Assembly: GCF_029894165.1 (NCBI RefSeq)
Contig: NZ_JARXXU010000001.1
Coordinates: forward strand, 310,001 to 374,000
DNA from: Aurantimicrobium minutum
GTDB lineage: Bacteria > Actinomycetota > Actinomycetes > Actinomycetales > Microbacteriaceae
DNA: 64,000 nucleotides
Reading direction: 5' to 3'
Of this stretch, positions 9,111-16,635 are shown one piece after another; the stretch's first letter is position 1; the number at the start of each line of letters is the position of its first letter. Both the position numbers and the translations under genes were made by a program. The notes below the pieces were generated by a model. It saw nothing but the letters and a program-made list of their open reading frames with translations. It ran no database searches and had not been told where the DNA came from.

Positions 9111-10055
9111 TACTTTTTTAGCGGGCATACTCGCAACGATGACGGCGACGAAGATCACTGCCGTGCCCACCAGGGTTGACTCCACGAGGGGGTGCCCTGC
9201 AGGGCTCACCACATCAAAGATGACCGCCATCACGAGCTGACCGGCAATGGTGCCCAGGCTCAACACCAAAACACCCAGCGCCCGGACAACCACGGCGTTG
9301 GCTGCAATAAAGACAATCCCCACCGGTCCACCAAGATAGAGCCACCACTCACCTGGAAAGCTCGTAGGCAGTCCCGCCTGAAGTGCGTGAATGGCAGTGG
9401 CGATGAGCAAAATTCCTGTGCCGACGCCAAAGTTCAAGAACGTAGATGTCCAGGGCGTTCCGGCGGTCATGGTCATCCGACCATTCGCCGCCTGTTGCCA
9501 GGCCACGGCCACGCCAAACAGGAGAGGCATGATGAGCAAGAAGAGCTCGTTGGTCTGAACGGGTTGTCCAAGTACTCCCACAATCACTGCGATCAAACCG
9601 AGCACAGCACCGATGATGCGCCGCGGAGTGAGCGGGCGTTTACCCGCCGGACCCACACCCCAGAGATCCAAGAGAACAGACCCGATGGTCAAACCTGCTA
9701 CGACGGCGACGGTAAACAGCGCCACGCCCGTGACACCGACCACCATGGCTTGCGACAGCACATACCCGGCACCCGCACTACCGGCTAGCGTGAACCACCA
9801 CGGGATGGTGCGGGCTGCAATGTCGTTCCGAATGGCCGTGAATCCACGGCGGCCACGAGGGAATGCGAGCAACACGATGCACAGCACCAAGAAACCCAAT
9901 CCGAAGGAGAGACTGGCTGCAACAAAGCCGTCACCCAACTCGAGGGCAAGCTGACCATTGATCCGAGCTTGGGTCGTCATGAACGCCCCCGCCGAAACCG
10001 CTAACACCAACGCTAGCCAGACGGGCAGCACGCGCGAGTGTCGAGGGGTGGTCAC
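9096..10055 (-). CDS. DMT-superfamily membrane transporter (YdcZ/DUF606 type)
   Basis: A 319-residue protein with about ten hydrophobic segments arranged as two similar halves. The first half begins with AGAFMTTQARINGQLA and the second with VAWQQAANGRMTMTAGTPWTSTFLNFGVG. This internal duplication is typical of full-length YdcZ-type members of the drug/metabolite transporter superfamily. The start is a GTG at 10053-10055. The gene is convergent with and overlaps HAD copy 2 by 15 bp. Substrate is unknown. Confidence 0.8.
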   Translation of the reverse strand: MTTPRHSRVLPVWLALVLAVSAGAFMTTQARINGQLALELGDGFVAASLSFGLGFLVLCIVLLAFPRGRRGFTAIRNDIAARTIPWWFTLAGSAGAGYVLSQAMVVGVTGVALFTVAVVAGLTIGSVLLDLWGVGPAGKRPLTPRRIIGAVLGLIAVIVGVLGQPVQTNELFLLIMPLLFGVAVAWQQAANGRMTMTAGTPWTSTFLNFGVGTGILLIATAIHALQAGLPTSFPGEWWLYLGGPVGIVFIAANAVVVRALGVLVLSLGTIAGQLVMAVIFDVVSPAGHPLVESTLVGTAVIFVAVIVASMPAKKVLAQE

Positions 10056-10068
10056 CGTTAAGAGACTA

Positions 10069-10096
10069 ACGGCCCTCCCGTTTTCGGGAGAGCCGT
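10069..10096 (-). terminator. hairpin terminator after lipoprotein 1
   Basis: An inverted repeat (ACGGCCCTCCCG / CGGGAGAGCCGT, one mismatch) with a TTTT loop lies 24 bp beyond the stop of the lipoprotein gene. A T-run is weak on the minus strand, so termination is inferred from position and stem strength. Confidence 0.6.
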
Positions 10097-10120
10097 CGGT
10101 CTTGTGGAGGCCGTGCAGTG

Positions 10121-10522
10121 TTACTTGACGTTGACCGTAAAGGTCACCACTGCACCGGTGGTCTTGTTGGTGAGTTCGACGGTAGTCGAACCCGCCTTGG
10201 CGCCCTGGAGTCCAGGGTTCATCACTGCGGTTCCGGTAGACCCTTCCGTGAAGGTCGCAACCGAAGGGTCAGAAAGGACAGCGGTCCAGTCTGCAGGATC
10301 GGTGTCACCCGTGGTGATGTCGATGAAGTTTCCGTTGTTAATGTCAATGGTCTGACCGTCAAGCGTTGCAACGTCCACGATGGTGGGAGCAACTTGCTGG
10401 CTGGTTTCAGAGGAGGAGCTGGAGCTGTCTTCAGCTGCAGTGGTGCAGGCGCTGAGGCCGAATGTGGCGGCGGCGGCGAGTGCTGCGATGGCGGATACCT
10501 TTGCGATCTTGTGGTTCATCAT
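10121..10522 (-). CDS. secreted lipoprotein with small Ig-like/chagasin-like domain, paralog 1
   Basis: A 133-residue protein with a lipoprotein signal: basic start, hydrophobic core, and lipobox LSAC near residue 24. A Ser/Thr-rich linker and a beta-rich domain of about 85 residues follow. The domain contains LDGQTIDINNGNFIDI, SDPSVATF and a terminal VTFTVNVK. The ATG at 10520-10522 is preceded by AGGAG at a good distance. It shares the DGQTI / SDPxV / terminal V-K plan with the next gene upstream. The compact fold resembles chagasin-like or Big-type domains, but this is fold-pattern inference. Function unknown. Confidence 0.7.
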   Translation of the reverse strand: MMNHKIAKVSAIAALAAAATFGLSACTTAAEDSSSSSSETSQQVAPTIVDVATLDGQTIDINNGNFIDITTGDTDPADWTAVLSDPSVATFTEGSTGTAVMNPGLQGAKAGSTTVELTNKTTGAVVTFTVNVK

Positions 10523-10669
10523 GAGTATTTCTCCTGGGGTGTAGAAGTCTTGGTGTGGGAGCGGGTGTGCTCGTAACACTCACGTTAGTCCTGTACCAAT
10601 GGTTTAAGTTGGGATTTAGCTGTGTGTAGTCTGAGAGTTTTCTGAAAGCCCTGCACACCCGCTTAACAG

Positions 10670-10700
10670 CGAAAAGGCGCCCCCTCGGAGCGCCTTTTCG
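10670..10700 (-). terminator. hairpin terminator after lipoprotein 2
   Basis: A perfect 11-bp stem (CGAAAAGGCGC / GCGCCTTTTCG) with a 9-nt loop lies 14 bp downstream of the lipoprotein 2 stop. The A/T ends of the stem supply the U-tract in either direction. Confidence 0.75.
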
Positions 10701-10713
10701 TGAAGAAGAAAAC

Positions 10714-11118
10714 TTACTTCAAGAGAACTTGAACTGTCAGTTCCTTGGGGTCTTCCCCAGCAAAGAGGAAGGTCACGGTCGACTCGCCACCCGAGAGAGC
10801 AATGAGGCCGGCGGAGAACTGAGTGTCGTTCTCCATCTTTGCTGCTTCATACTTCACAACCTTGGGGTCAGAAATATCCACGGTGATCTCGCCATCGTTG
10901 ATGCCGCCGTAGTTGATGTTGATGACCTGGCCCACAACAAGTCCGATGGTCTGGCCATCAATGTCTTGGTAGTTCAGTTCGATGGGCGCAACGATGTCCC
11001 CGCCGATAGCCGACTCAGCTGGAGTGGGCGAGGAGGACGAGCAGGCTGCGAGGCCAAAGGTTGCGGTTGCGGCAATCGCAAGAACAGCTGCTGCCGTGCG
11101 GAAAGAGAGCTTGGTCAC
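10714..11118 (-). CDS. secreted lipoprotein with small Ig-like/chagasin-like domain, paralog 2
   Basis: A 134-residue protein with a clear lipoprotein signal peptide (lipobox LAAC near residue 26, then SSSSPTPAES). The mature domain carries IDGQTIGLVVGQVININYG, SDPKVVKYEA and a final LTVQVLLK. These align with LDGQTI, SDPSVATF and VTFTVNVK of the neighbouring paralog, which indicates an old tandem duplication. It is separated from that gene by its own terminator and a 190-bp gap. Probably anchored outside the cytoplasmic membrane. No enzymatic residues are recognisable. Confidence 0.7.
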   Translation of the reverse strand: MTKLSFRTAAAVLAIAATATFGLAACSSSSPTPAESAIGGDIVAPIELNYQDIDGQTIGLVVGQVININYGGINDGEITVDISDPKVVKYEAAKMENDTQFSAGLIALSGGESTVTFLFAGEDPKELTVQVLLK

Positions 11119-11261
11119 GAAGGACTCCTTTGTTGTGGAATGCGCGTCACTGCGCGTTTTACATTCTCTCAGTTCACCTTCAGAAACTGAACCTTTGTTC
11201 TATATCTATTTTCGTAGTCGATACGAATAGACCAACGCCAAGTGAACTTTTTGAAGCATCG

Positions 11262-11771
11262 TTAGGCAGAGATGTCTGCGAGACGGACTTCCTTCGCCGT
11301 TCGAGCCTGCGCCAACTCGCCGTTAGCAATCTCGACAACATCGAGAGGAAGAGGTTTCTCGGCGTATTGCCGGGCAAGATTATTCTTCTCAGCCCAAGCG
11401 AATACATCAGAGCGCGCCCATGCACTTTTATTTCCTACTTGGGTATAGCGCCGAGGAAATCCGTTGCGGCGGTGGCCGTGAGTCCATAATCGTGCCGTCT
11501 CCCGGGAGACGCCGTAGTCAACCGCAATGTCCTGCACGCCAACGAGATCGAGAACGATGCGCACCACCTGGAGGTCAGTCTGTGCAATCGAGTCAAGTGC
11601 CAGCTCAACTGCCTCACGTGGCGAAGGAGCTTCGACAACGAAATCGAGATAGGTCTGAAAATCTCTCCAGGAAAACACAGCCTCAAATTTTTGCGTGGCA
11701 AAGAAATCAATCCAGGTCTCGTCCTCGCGGTCGATCTCCTCAACTTCTACATCAAACACATATGTCGTCAC
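11262..11771 (-). CDS. helix-turn-helix protein with HicB-like N-terminus (putative antitoxin/regulator)
   Basis: A 169-residue protein starting at the GTG at 11769-11771, preceded by AGGAGG. Residues 1-60 (TYVFDVEVEEIDREDETW...FVVEAPSPREAV) resemble the partly degraded RNase-H-like fold of HicB proteins. Residues 79-100 (VQDIAVDYGVSRETARLWTH) are a helix-turn-helix of the MerR/excisionase type, followed by a wing ending SDVFAWAEKNN. It lies 50 bp downstream of a 65-residue toxin-like gene on the same strand, the usual HicA-then-HicB order. The antitoxin role is inferred from architecture and pairing only. Confidence 0.6.
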   Translation of the reverse strand: MTTYVFDVEVEEIDREDETWIDFFATQKFEAVFSWRDFQTYLDFVVEAPSPREAVELALDSIAQTDLQVVRIVLDLVGVQDIAVDYGVSRETARLWTHGHRRNGFPRRYTQVGNKSAWARSDVFAWAEKNNLARQYAEKPLPLDVVEIANGELAQARTAKEVRLADISA

Positions 11772-11821
11772 GGTGTGCCTCCTGTGAATAAAATAACAGC
11801 AATGTTGGCATTTGCCAACAT

Positions 11822-12019
11822 TTACCAATGGTTTCGTGCTGGGCCAAATCCGTGTTCGCATTTCCTGGCGTTATTCCACAGAAAAACCGCCGTATTCGAT
11901 GCTGTTGAATACACGGCCCTCTGGCAACCGCCTGGGCATCTCAACCACCCGGCAGAGTGTGCAGACCTACCTGAGCTAGGAACAAACTTCCAATGGAACT
12001 CGTCGATGAGCACCTTCAT
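11822..12019 (-). CDS. small HicA-like putative toxin
   Basis: A 65-residue protein, if the ATG at 12017-12019 (MKVLIDEFHWKF) is used; upstream ATGs in the same frame would add about 21 residues. The features are a predicted helix, a Gly/Ser/His stretch (SSGRSAHSAGWL), and a Cys/His set (RCPGGC ... CEHG). The position of His in a GRSAH-type loop and the small size recall HicA mRNA interferases. The gene stands before a HicB-like HTH gene. Toxicity is not demonstrable from sequence and the start is uncertain. Confidence 0.5.
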   Translation of the reverse strand: MKVLIDEFHWKFVPSSGRSAHSAGWLRCPGGCQRAVYSTASNTAVFLWNNARKCEHGFGPARNHW

Positions 12020-12078
12020 GCATCGACGAGTGTCCTTGTCGCGGGGAAGGCCTGCCATCATCATGCGTGCATGTTTGC

Positions 12079-12101
12079 ACAACCCGTGTTGACAGGGTTG
12101 T
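12079..12101. promoter_or_regulatory. inverted repeat upstream of the HicA-like gene
   Basis: ACAACCC and GGGTTGT are perfectly complementary around a 9-nt spacer, 60 bp before the toxin-like gene. There is no T-run, so an operator for the downstream HTH protein is at least as likely as a terminator of the DUF262 gene upstream. Confidence 0.35.
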
Positions 12102-12175
12102 TGTCAGGCCCGAGCTGTGGATGAACCCCGGAGCCTGGACGGTGTGAGTGTCCGCTTGATCAGCAAACGAAAGAT

Positions 12176-13342
12176 TTAACGATTACCTTTAGCGCGGTTG
12201 TGCGTTTTGCAGAGCAACTCACAATTTCCTGCAACAGTGGCGCCGCCCTTGCTCCAGGCGGCCACATGGTCGGCGTCCATTTCGTCCAATTTCCAGATCT
12301 TGGCCTTGTTAGCATCGTGCCCCAAAGCACAATGAGAGCAGTTCGAACTCCCGGCGTCTTGGGCAGTCTTCGTTTGCTGTGAATAAGTTGACTTCTTAGT
12401 GGCCTCGTCAAATACTCGGACCTCGAGGAGCTTGGTCTCAGTTGATCCACCGAGCACATATTCCCAGATACCCTTCCTGCTCTTCACATAAGGGTCTCCA
12501 TAGAGAGCACGAACCTCTTCGGACACCTTGGCAGGGTTATAGGCCGTGGCATGATGCTCTTCATATAGTCGCCCCCACTCCAGGCCACGCATTTCACTCT
12601 CCACATCAGTGAACACCGAAGAAACCCAATCAATCACGGACGTGAAGTAGTTCTTGACCTCCGTGATGTCTTTGTCATGACGGTGTTGGCTCATATAGCC
12701 ACCGATGTTCTCCTTGCCTTTGCTCACCCACTCCAGAGCACGTTCCCAAAAGTCTTGGCGTTGTGCAGAGCCACTGATGTAAGCACTCCACTTCATAATG
12801 TTGGAGTTCTGGCTATTGCTGAACTCCGCTTTACCTGCCGTCACGAAAGGCCCCGAATACACCGCATTGAGCAATTCCTGATTGTTCAAGGGAACACCCA
12901 CGGTGTTGATGGTCTTAAACCATTCCTTGATCTCGCTCTCCGTGCCTTCGCATTCATAGACAAGAATCTCGGAGTTCACAATGATCTCTTGCTTATCTTC
13001 AGGGAGACCAGAAAAGTACTGCTCCATGCCTCGTTCGTCTTTGATGGCGAACTTTCCCTTTACGAAACGGCCGAAGCTCGTAATGCGCTGCTGGCCATCA
13101 AGCACCTCGAGGTTGTCTTCGTGCACCTTGTTGAAATAGATCAAACCCAAGGGGTATCCCTTGAGAAGCGACTCAATCACAGCAACGTCTCTCTTACCAT
13201 CGGCATAGATGTAGTTGCGCTGATACTCAGGCTGAATAGTCAAACGTCCAGCGAGACCAAAGAGTCCCTTACCCTCAAGCTCGTTATAGACGAAGCCTTC
13301 TGTGAGTTCCTTGACGGTGTAGGTGTTGAGAGAGGTTTTCAC
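12176..13342 (-). CDS. DUF262 and HNH endonuclease domain protein
   Basis: A 388-residue protein. The N-terminal DUF262 (ParB/Srx-like) domain shows [11 protein letters not shown] at 36-46 and [10 protein letters not shown] at 81-90. DUF262 domains bind or hydrolyse nucleotides and couple this to cleavage. The C-terminus is an HNH nuclease with a four-Cys zinc site (C335, C338, C374, C378) and catalytic-type residues H359, N373 and H381/N382. It overlaps the M.EcoRI-like methyltransferase gene by 4 bp (ATGA). The pair forms a candidate restriction-modification or anti-phage module rather than a classical EcoRI endonuclease. Confidence 0.88.
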   Translation of the reverse strand: MKTSLNTYTVKELTEGFVYNELEGKGLFGLAGRLTIQPEYQRNYIYADGKRDVAVIESLLKGYPLGLIYFNKVHEDNLEVLDGQQRITSFGRFVKGKFAIKDERGMEQYFSGLPEDKQEIIVNSEILVYECEGTESEIKEWFKTINTVGVPLNNQELLNAVYSGPFVTAGKAEFSNSQNSNIMKWSAYISGSAQRQDFWERALEWVSKGKENIGGYMSQHRHDKDITEVKNYFTSVIDWVSSVFTDVESEMRGLEWGRLYEEHHATAYNPAKVSEEVRALYGDPYVKSRKGIWEYVLGGSTETKLLEVRVFDEATKKSTYSQQTKTAQDAGSSNCSHCALGHDANKAKIWKLDEMDADHVAAWSKGGATVAGNCELLCKTHNRAKGNR

Positions 13343-14490
13343 TTGGTCACCTGCTTGTGTTTGATGAAGATGCGCCTATACGGGACAACAGGCCTCTTGT
13401 CCCGGTCATAGTAGGCAGCATCGGGGTGGCCCGGAGATATCTGTCCGGTTTGACCTGACGCGTAATAGGCCTCAACAAATTCTTTTGACATTCCTGCGGT
13501 TTCGAAAAACCTAGGCATTCCAAGAATTTCAAACTGTTCTGGGCTGTACTTGTCTAAGAAAGTAATTGGGACCCCCATCATCCCCTCGAAATCTGTAGGT
13601 ATTGCATCCGTGAAGGGAACTTCAATGGCGTCGTAGTTTTCGTACTTGTAATAGCCAAGTTCTCTTACTTCTTTGTGCCTACTGAACTTGATGTTGTCTT
13701 TTTCAGTCATTAGTGAAAGTGGTTCGTGACGGCGACCATGGTCAATCGTTGTAAACCAGCAAACCCCAGGAACTCGACTAGCTTTCTTTCCGTCAATCTC
13801 ACGATCAAATTTGTACGTTGATGCGTAAACAAAATTTTCGGGAACAAAGAAATACATGCCAACGTTGAAATTGGTTGCCCCAAGCCAAAGCTTGTTTTCT
13901 TTTACAAGTGGAAACACTTCTTTGTAAGTAATCGCGTTCATATTCCCGATAATTACAAAGTCCTTATCAGCTTCAACAAGCCAAGCCAAGAACTCCCTAA
14001 AAAGCGAGAAAGGCGGATTCGTCACAATGATGTCGGCTTCATCTCGCAGCTTCGTGATCTCCTCGCTGCGGAAGTCGCCACCGCCTTCGAGATAGGACCA
14101 TTCAAGGTCATCCACGTTGATGACGTTGTCACCTGTGGTGTCTCTAGACAGGGTGAAGATCTTTCCCTTTGTTTGAGTCTTTTCCGGATCGTAGCCCGGG
14201 CTCTCGATTTCAAACAGAGTGGGCTGGTAAGGAATGGCATCAGGTTTGCTGTCCGGGGCATAGCTCGTGCTGATCAGCTTCTTGAGACCAAGCGCCTCAA
14301 AGTTCTGCGCAAAGTACTTGGTGAAGTTGCTCCACTCGGGGTCATCACACGGCAAAAGAACCGTCTTTCCCCTGAACACATCTGGGTTGTAGTCCAGATA
14401 GGCGTTCATCTCTTTCTGAATGTCGCTGAACTGCGTATAGAACTCATCGTTCTTTGCCTTCTTCGCATTACCCAAGTTTTCGTTGGCCAC
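13339..14490 (-). CDS. adenine-specific DNA methyltransferase, M.EcoRI-like
   Basis: A 383-residue protein. [21 protein letters not shown] near the N-terminus and [11 protein letters not shown] at 46-56 match the M.EcoRI methylase family. The catalytic motif IV is NPPF at 158-161, within [19 protein letters not shown]. The start is a GTG at 14488-14490. Its Shine-Dalgarno-like AGGGG lies in the 3' arm of a strong hairpin. Codon use is visibly more AT-rich than in neighbouring core genes, suggesting transfer. It overlaps the DUF262-HNH gene and is divergent from an XRE regulator. Confidence 0.9.
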   Translation of the reverse strand: MANENLGNAKKAKNDEFYTQFSDIQKEMNAYLDYNPDVFRGKTVLLPCDDPEWSNFTKYFAQNFEALGLKKLISTSYAPDSKPDAIPYQPTLFEIESPGYDPEKTQTKGKIFTLSRDTTGDNVINVDDLEWSYLEGGGDFRSEEITKLRDEADIIVTNPPFSLFREFLAWLVEADKDFVIIGNMNAITYKEVFPLVKENKLWLGATNFNVGMYFFVPENFVYASTYKFDREIDGKKASRVPGVCWFTTIDHGRRHEPLSLMTEKDNIKFSRHKEVRELGYYKYENYDAIEVPFTDAIPTDFEGMMGVPITFLDKYSPEQFEILGMPRFFETAGMSKEFVEAYYASGQTGQISPGHPDAAYYDRDKRPVVPYRRIFIKHKQVTK

Positions 14491-14495
14491 TGCAT

Positions 14496-14530
14496 CCCCT
14501 AGATGCCGCGACCTTCGTCGCGGCTAGGGG
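14496..14530 (-). promoter_or_regulatory. hairpin sequestering the methyltransferase ribosome-binding site
   Basis: CCCCTAG (14496-14502) pairs with CTAGGGG (14524-14530), and GCCGCGAC (14505-14512) with GTCGCGGC (14517-14524), around a CTTC loop with an AT bulge. In the leftward mRNA the 3' arm contains AGGGG six bases before the GTG start. The structure would therefore hide the ribosome-binding site. It could instead be a DNA operator. Confidence 0.6.
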
Positions 14531-14562
14531 TTAAAAGTAGCGTTAAAACCTCAGGCTTTTAA
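14531..14562. promoter_or_regulatory. TTAAAA/TTTTAA repeats between methyltransferase and XRE genes
   Basis: TTAAAA occurs at 14531-14536 and 14543-14548, with the inverted copy TTTTAA at 14557-14562. The last two form a symmetric element around CCTCAGGC. Placement between divergent genes fits an operator for the XRE regulator, as for controller proteins of restriction systems. No binding data support this. Confidence 0.35.
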
Positions 14563-14601
14563 GCTCTGGTTAATGGTGAGTGATGCCGGAACGCTTGAGG
14601 C

Positions 14602-14895
14602 ATGGATTCACTTGCGTCAGCGGCAGCACAAATACTGGGGTCGCGTCTTCGCGAGCGCCGTGAAAGCTTGGATTTGAGCCAAGAAGATGTGGCGCACATG
14701 TCTGCAATGCACGTGTCTAACTACGGCAAGATCGAGCGTGGGCGGGCCAATCCGAACCTGCACACCCTGCTGCGGATTGCGAGCGTTTTAGAAATTGACC
14801 CAGGAGTCCTCATTGCGGGACTCTCCGGCGACATGGTAACGAAACGTCCACACAAGCTCACCGCAGCTGAGCTCATCAAAGCGCGCCAGGGATAA
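14602..14895 (+). CDS. XRE-family helix-turn-helix regulator (controller-like)
   Basis: A 97-residue protein with one HTH_XRE domain at about 14-70. The core is LRERRESLDLSQEDVAHMSAMHVSNYGKIERGRANPNLHTLLRIASVL, read here in overlapping short segments: LSQEDVAHMS is the first helix pair, SNYGKIERG the recognition helix. It is divergent from the methyltransferase operon, 111 bp away. This is the arrangement of controller (C) proteins in restriction-modification systems. There is no good ribosome-binding site; GAGG is too close to the ATG, so the mRNA may be leaderless. Confidence 0.8.
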   Translation: MDSLASAAAQILGSRLRERRESLDLSQEDVAHMSAMHVSNYGKIERGRANPNLHTLLRIASVLEIDPGVLIAGLSGDMVTKRPHKLTAAELIKARQG

Positions 14896-14931
14896 ACGTC
14901 TGGCTGAAAGGCTCAGGTTCTCTGCAGAGAA

Positions 14932-14960
14932 AAATCCCCGGCCACTTAGACCGGGGATTT
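14932..14960 (-). terminator. intrinsic terminator of tRNA-Leu
   Basis: AAATCCCCGG / CCGGGGATTT is a perfect 10-bp stem with a 9-nt loop. It is followed on the minus strand by ATTTTTCTC, just downstream of the tRNA-Leu 3' end. Confidence 0.8.
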
Positions 14961-14966
14961 CGTTCG

Positions 14967-15049
14967 TGCGCGAGGGGGGACTTGAACCCCCACGCCCTTG
15001 CGGGCACTGGCACCTGAAGCCAGCGCGTCTGCCATTTCGCCACTCGCGC
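14967..15049 (-). tRNA. tRNA-Leu (anticodon CAG)
   Basis: An 83-nt class II tRNA. The acceptor arms are GCGCGAG (5') and CTCGCGC (3') with discriminator A. The anticodon stem CTGGC/GCCAG closes a TTCAGGT loop, a long variable arm follows, and the T-loop is GTTCAAGTC. CCA is not encoded. It borders the accessory island at 11.2-14.9 kb. No second copy of its 3' end is seen at the other border. Confidence 0.95.
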
Positions 15050-15096
15050 GAACTGGTCGAGGCTATCACGGGGAAGGGCCTCGGCGCCATTTGAGC

Positions 15097-16635
15097 CTAG
15101 ATGTCGAGCGTGAGCTGCGTGCCCTCTGCGCGGGAAACGCAGGGATACATAATCCGAAGCTTCTCTTTCTCTGCGTCGTCCATGACCGAGTCCAAATGGA
15201 CGGGGTGTCCCTCCACAACCCGGACTTCACAACTCCCGCAGACTCCCTTGCGGCACGAGCCAAGAACCGGCAAACCATTCTGCTCCAGGGACTCCAGGAT
15301 GTTGCCCTCGGCAGGTACGACGAAGCTCTTCTTGCTCTTCCTACAGTTCACCGTGATGTCCTCGGCGGGGGCACGTGATTCACGAACGAGCGGAACAAAG
15401 CGCTCACAGTGCATCCGTTCGGCGGGAACGAAACTCGCAACGGCGCTCATCAGTGATTCAGGGCCACAGCAATAGACCTGTGCCGTGGAACCCGCAACAG
15501 CCGCATAGATATCGAGGGGTTGGGTTGCTTCGTCTGAAGCGTACGTCACGACGCGCTCGGGATATCGTTCAACAAGCTCGTCCCGGAAGGCCATCGTTGC
15601 CTGGCTTCTGCCGGCATACATGAGTTTCCACTGCCGGCGTTCAGGCAAAGATTCGATCATGGCTTTGATCGGGGTGATGCCGATGCCACCTGCGATGAAG
15701 AGATATTCACTCGCGGGTTCGAGCTCAAAGTGATTGAGTGGGCCCGTGACCTCCAGGGTCATTCCGGGCGACATGCTCGAGTGAATCCATTCACTGCCGC
15801 CCTCAGAATTTGCTGTCTTGAGCACCGCAATATCAAAATGAGTGCGCTCCGCGGGATCTCCACACAATGAATACTGGCGCTCCAGTCCAGAGGGTAGATG
15901 AAGCGTGATGTGGGCGCCTGGCTGCCAGACGGGCAGTTGGCCGCCGCCCAAAGGAAGCAACCTGATCGAGAGGACTCCCTCGGCAGCCGGTTCCACACGT
16001 GCCACCACCATGGTTCGGGAGGTGGGACGCGTTGCCACGGGAGTAGTTGCAGAGGAAGTGACCACAGGTTTTTTCGTTGCAGCGGCAATCGCAGGGCGTG
16101 AGGGAGTTCGGGTACTCGTGATGATGCGCACAATGACAGAAATGGTGGCGACAGAAATGAGGACAATGGCCAGGACCCGATACCACCACGCGCTGACATC
16201 AGTACCTGTCCAGCCCGCGTGCATCGAAACGAGAACCAAAGCAGCGTAACTCGAGTAGTGAAGACCTTTCCAAAACCTGCGCGGTAGGCGGTTCATCATC
16301 AGTGACGAGCCCTGAACGGCCACCAGTAAGTAAAAAGCAAGAATGCCGAGGGCGACGGGAAGGGCCTTGAAGTCCGTCGCGAAGGGAACCAACGTCTCCG
16401 CCAACGAAAACTGGAGCCACCCATCCAACATGAGCGTGACCATGTGCAGGGCAACCATGACGAGCGTCATACCGCCCAGATAGCGATGAAGATCCTGCAG
16501 CCACGCAGGGTTATCAATTCGTCGCATCACGCGGGTGGAAAGCAGAATTCCCCAGACCACAGAAAGGGTCATCAGCGCCCAGGCAATCAGTGCACTGGCA
16601 CGCGTGATGTACCACCAGATATGTGGTTCATTCAT
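15097..16635 (-). CDS. ferric-reductase-like transmembrane / FAD / 2Fe-2S fusion reductase
   Basis: A 512-residue protein. Residues 1-175 hold about six membrane helices with His pairs H50/H64 and H126/H139 suited to two b-type haems. Residues 205-420 are a ferredoxin-reductase FAD/NAD(P)H module (RQYSLCG at 254-260, GGIGITPIKAM). Residues 430-512 are a plant-type 2Fe-2S ferredoxin with C461, C466, C469 and C499. It should carry electrons from NAD(P)H through FAD, Fe-S and haem across the membrane. The ATG overlaps the stop of apbE by 4 bp, so the two are coupled. Confidence 0.9.
   Translation of the reverse strand: MNEPHIWWYITRASALIAWALMTLSVVWGILLSTRVMRRIDNPAWLQDLHRYLGGMTLVMVALHMVTLMLDGWLQFSLAETLVPFATDFKALPVALGILAFYLLVAVQGSSLMMNRLPRRFWKGLHYSSYAALVLVSMHAGWTGTDVSAWWYRVLAIVLISVATISVIVRIITSTRTPSRPAIAAATKKPVVTSSATTPVATRPTSRTMVVARVEPAAEGVLSIRLLPLGGGQLPVWQPGAHITLHLPSGLERQYSLCGDPAERTHFDIAVLKTANSEGGSEWIHSSMSPGMTLEVTGPLNHFELEPASEYLFIAGGIGITPIKAMIESLPERRQWKLMYAGRSQATMAFRDELVERYPERVVTYASDEATQPLDIYAAVAGSTAQVYCCGPESLMSAVASFVPAERMHCERFVPLVRESRAPAEDITVNCRKSKKSFVVPAEGNILESLEQNGLPVLGSCRKGVCGSCEVRVVEGHPVHLDSVMDDAEKEKLRIMYPCVSRAEGTQLTLDI

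Noticed and set aside
11119-15049. Integrated element using tRNA-Leu as attachment site
   Set aside because: No integrase or transposase is present, and no second copy of the tRNA 3' end was found near 11.2 kb. Transfer is still possible by homologous recombination.
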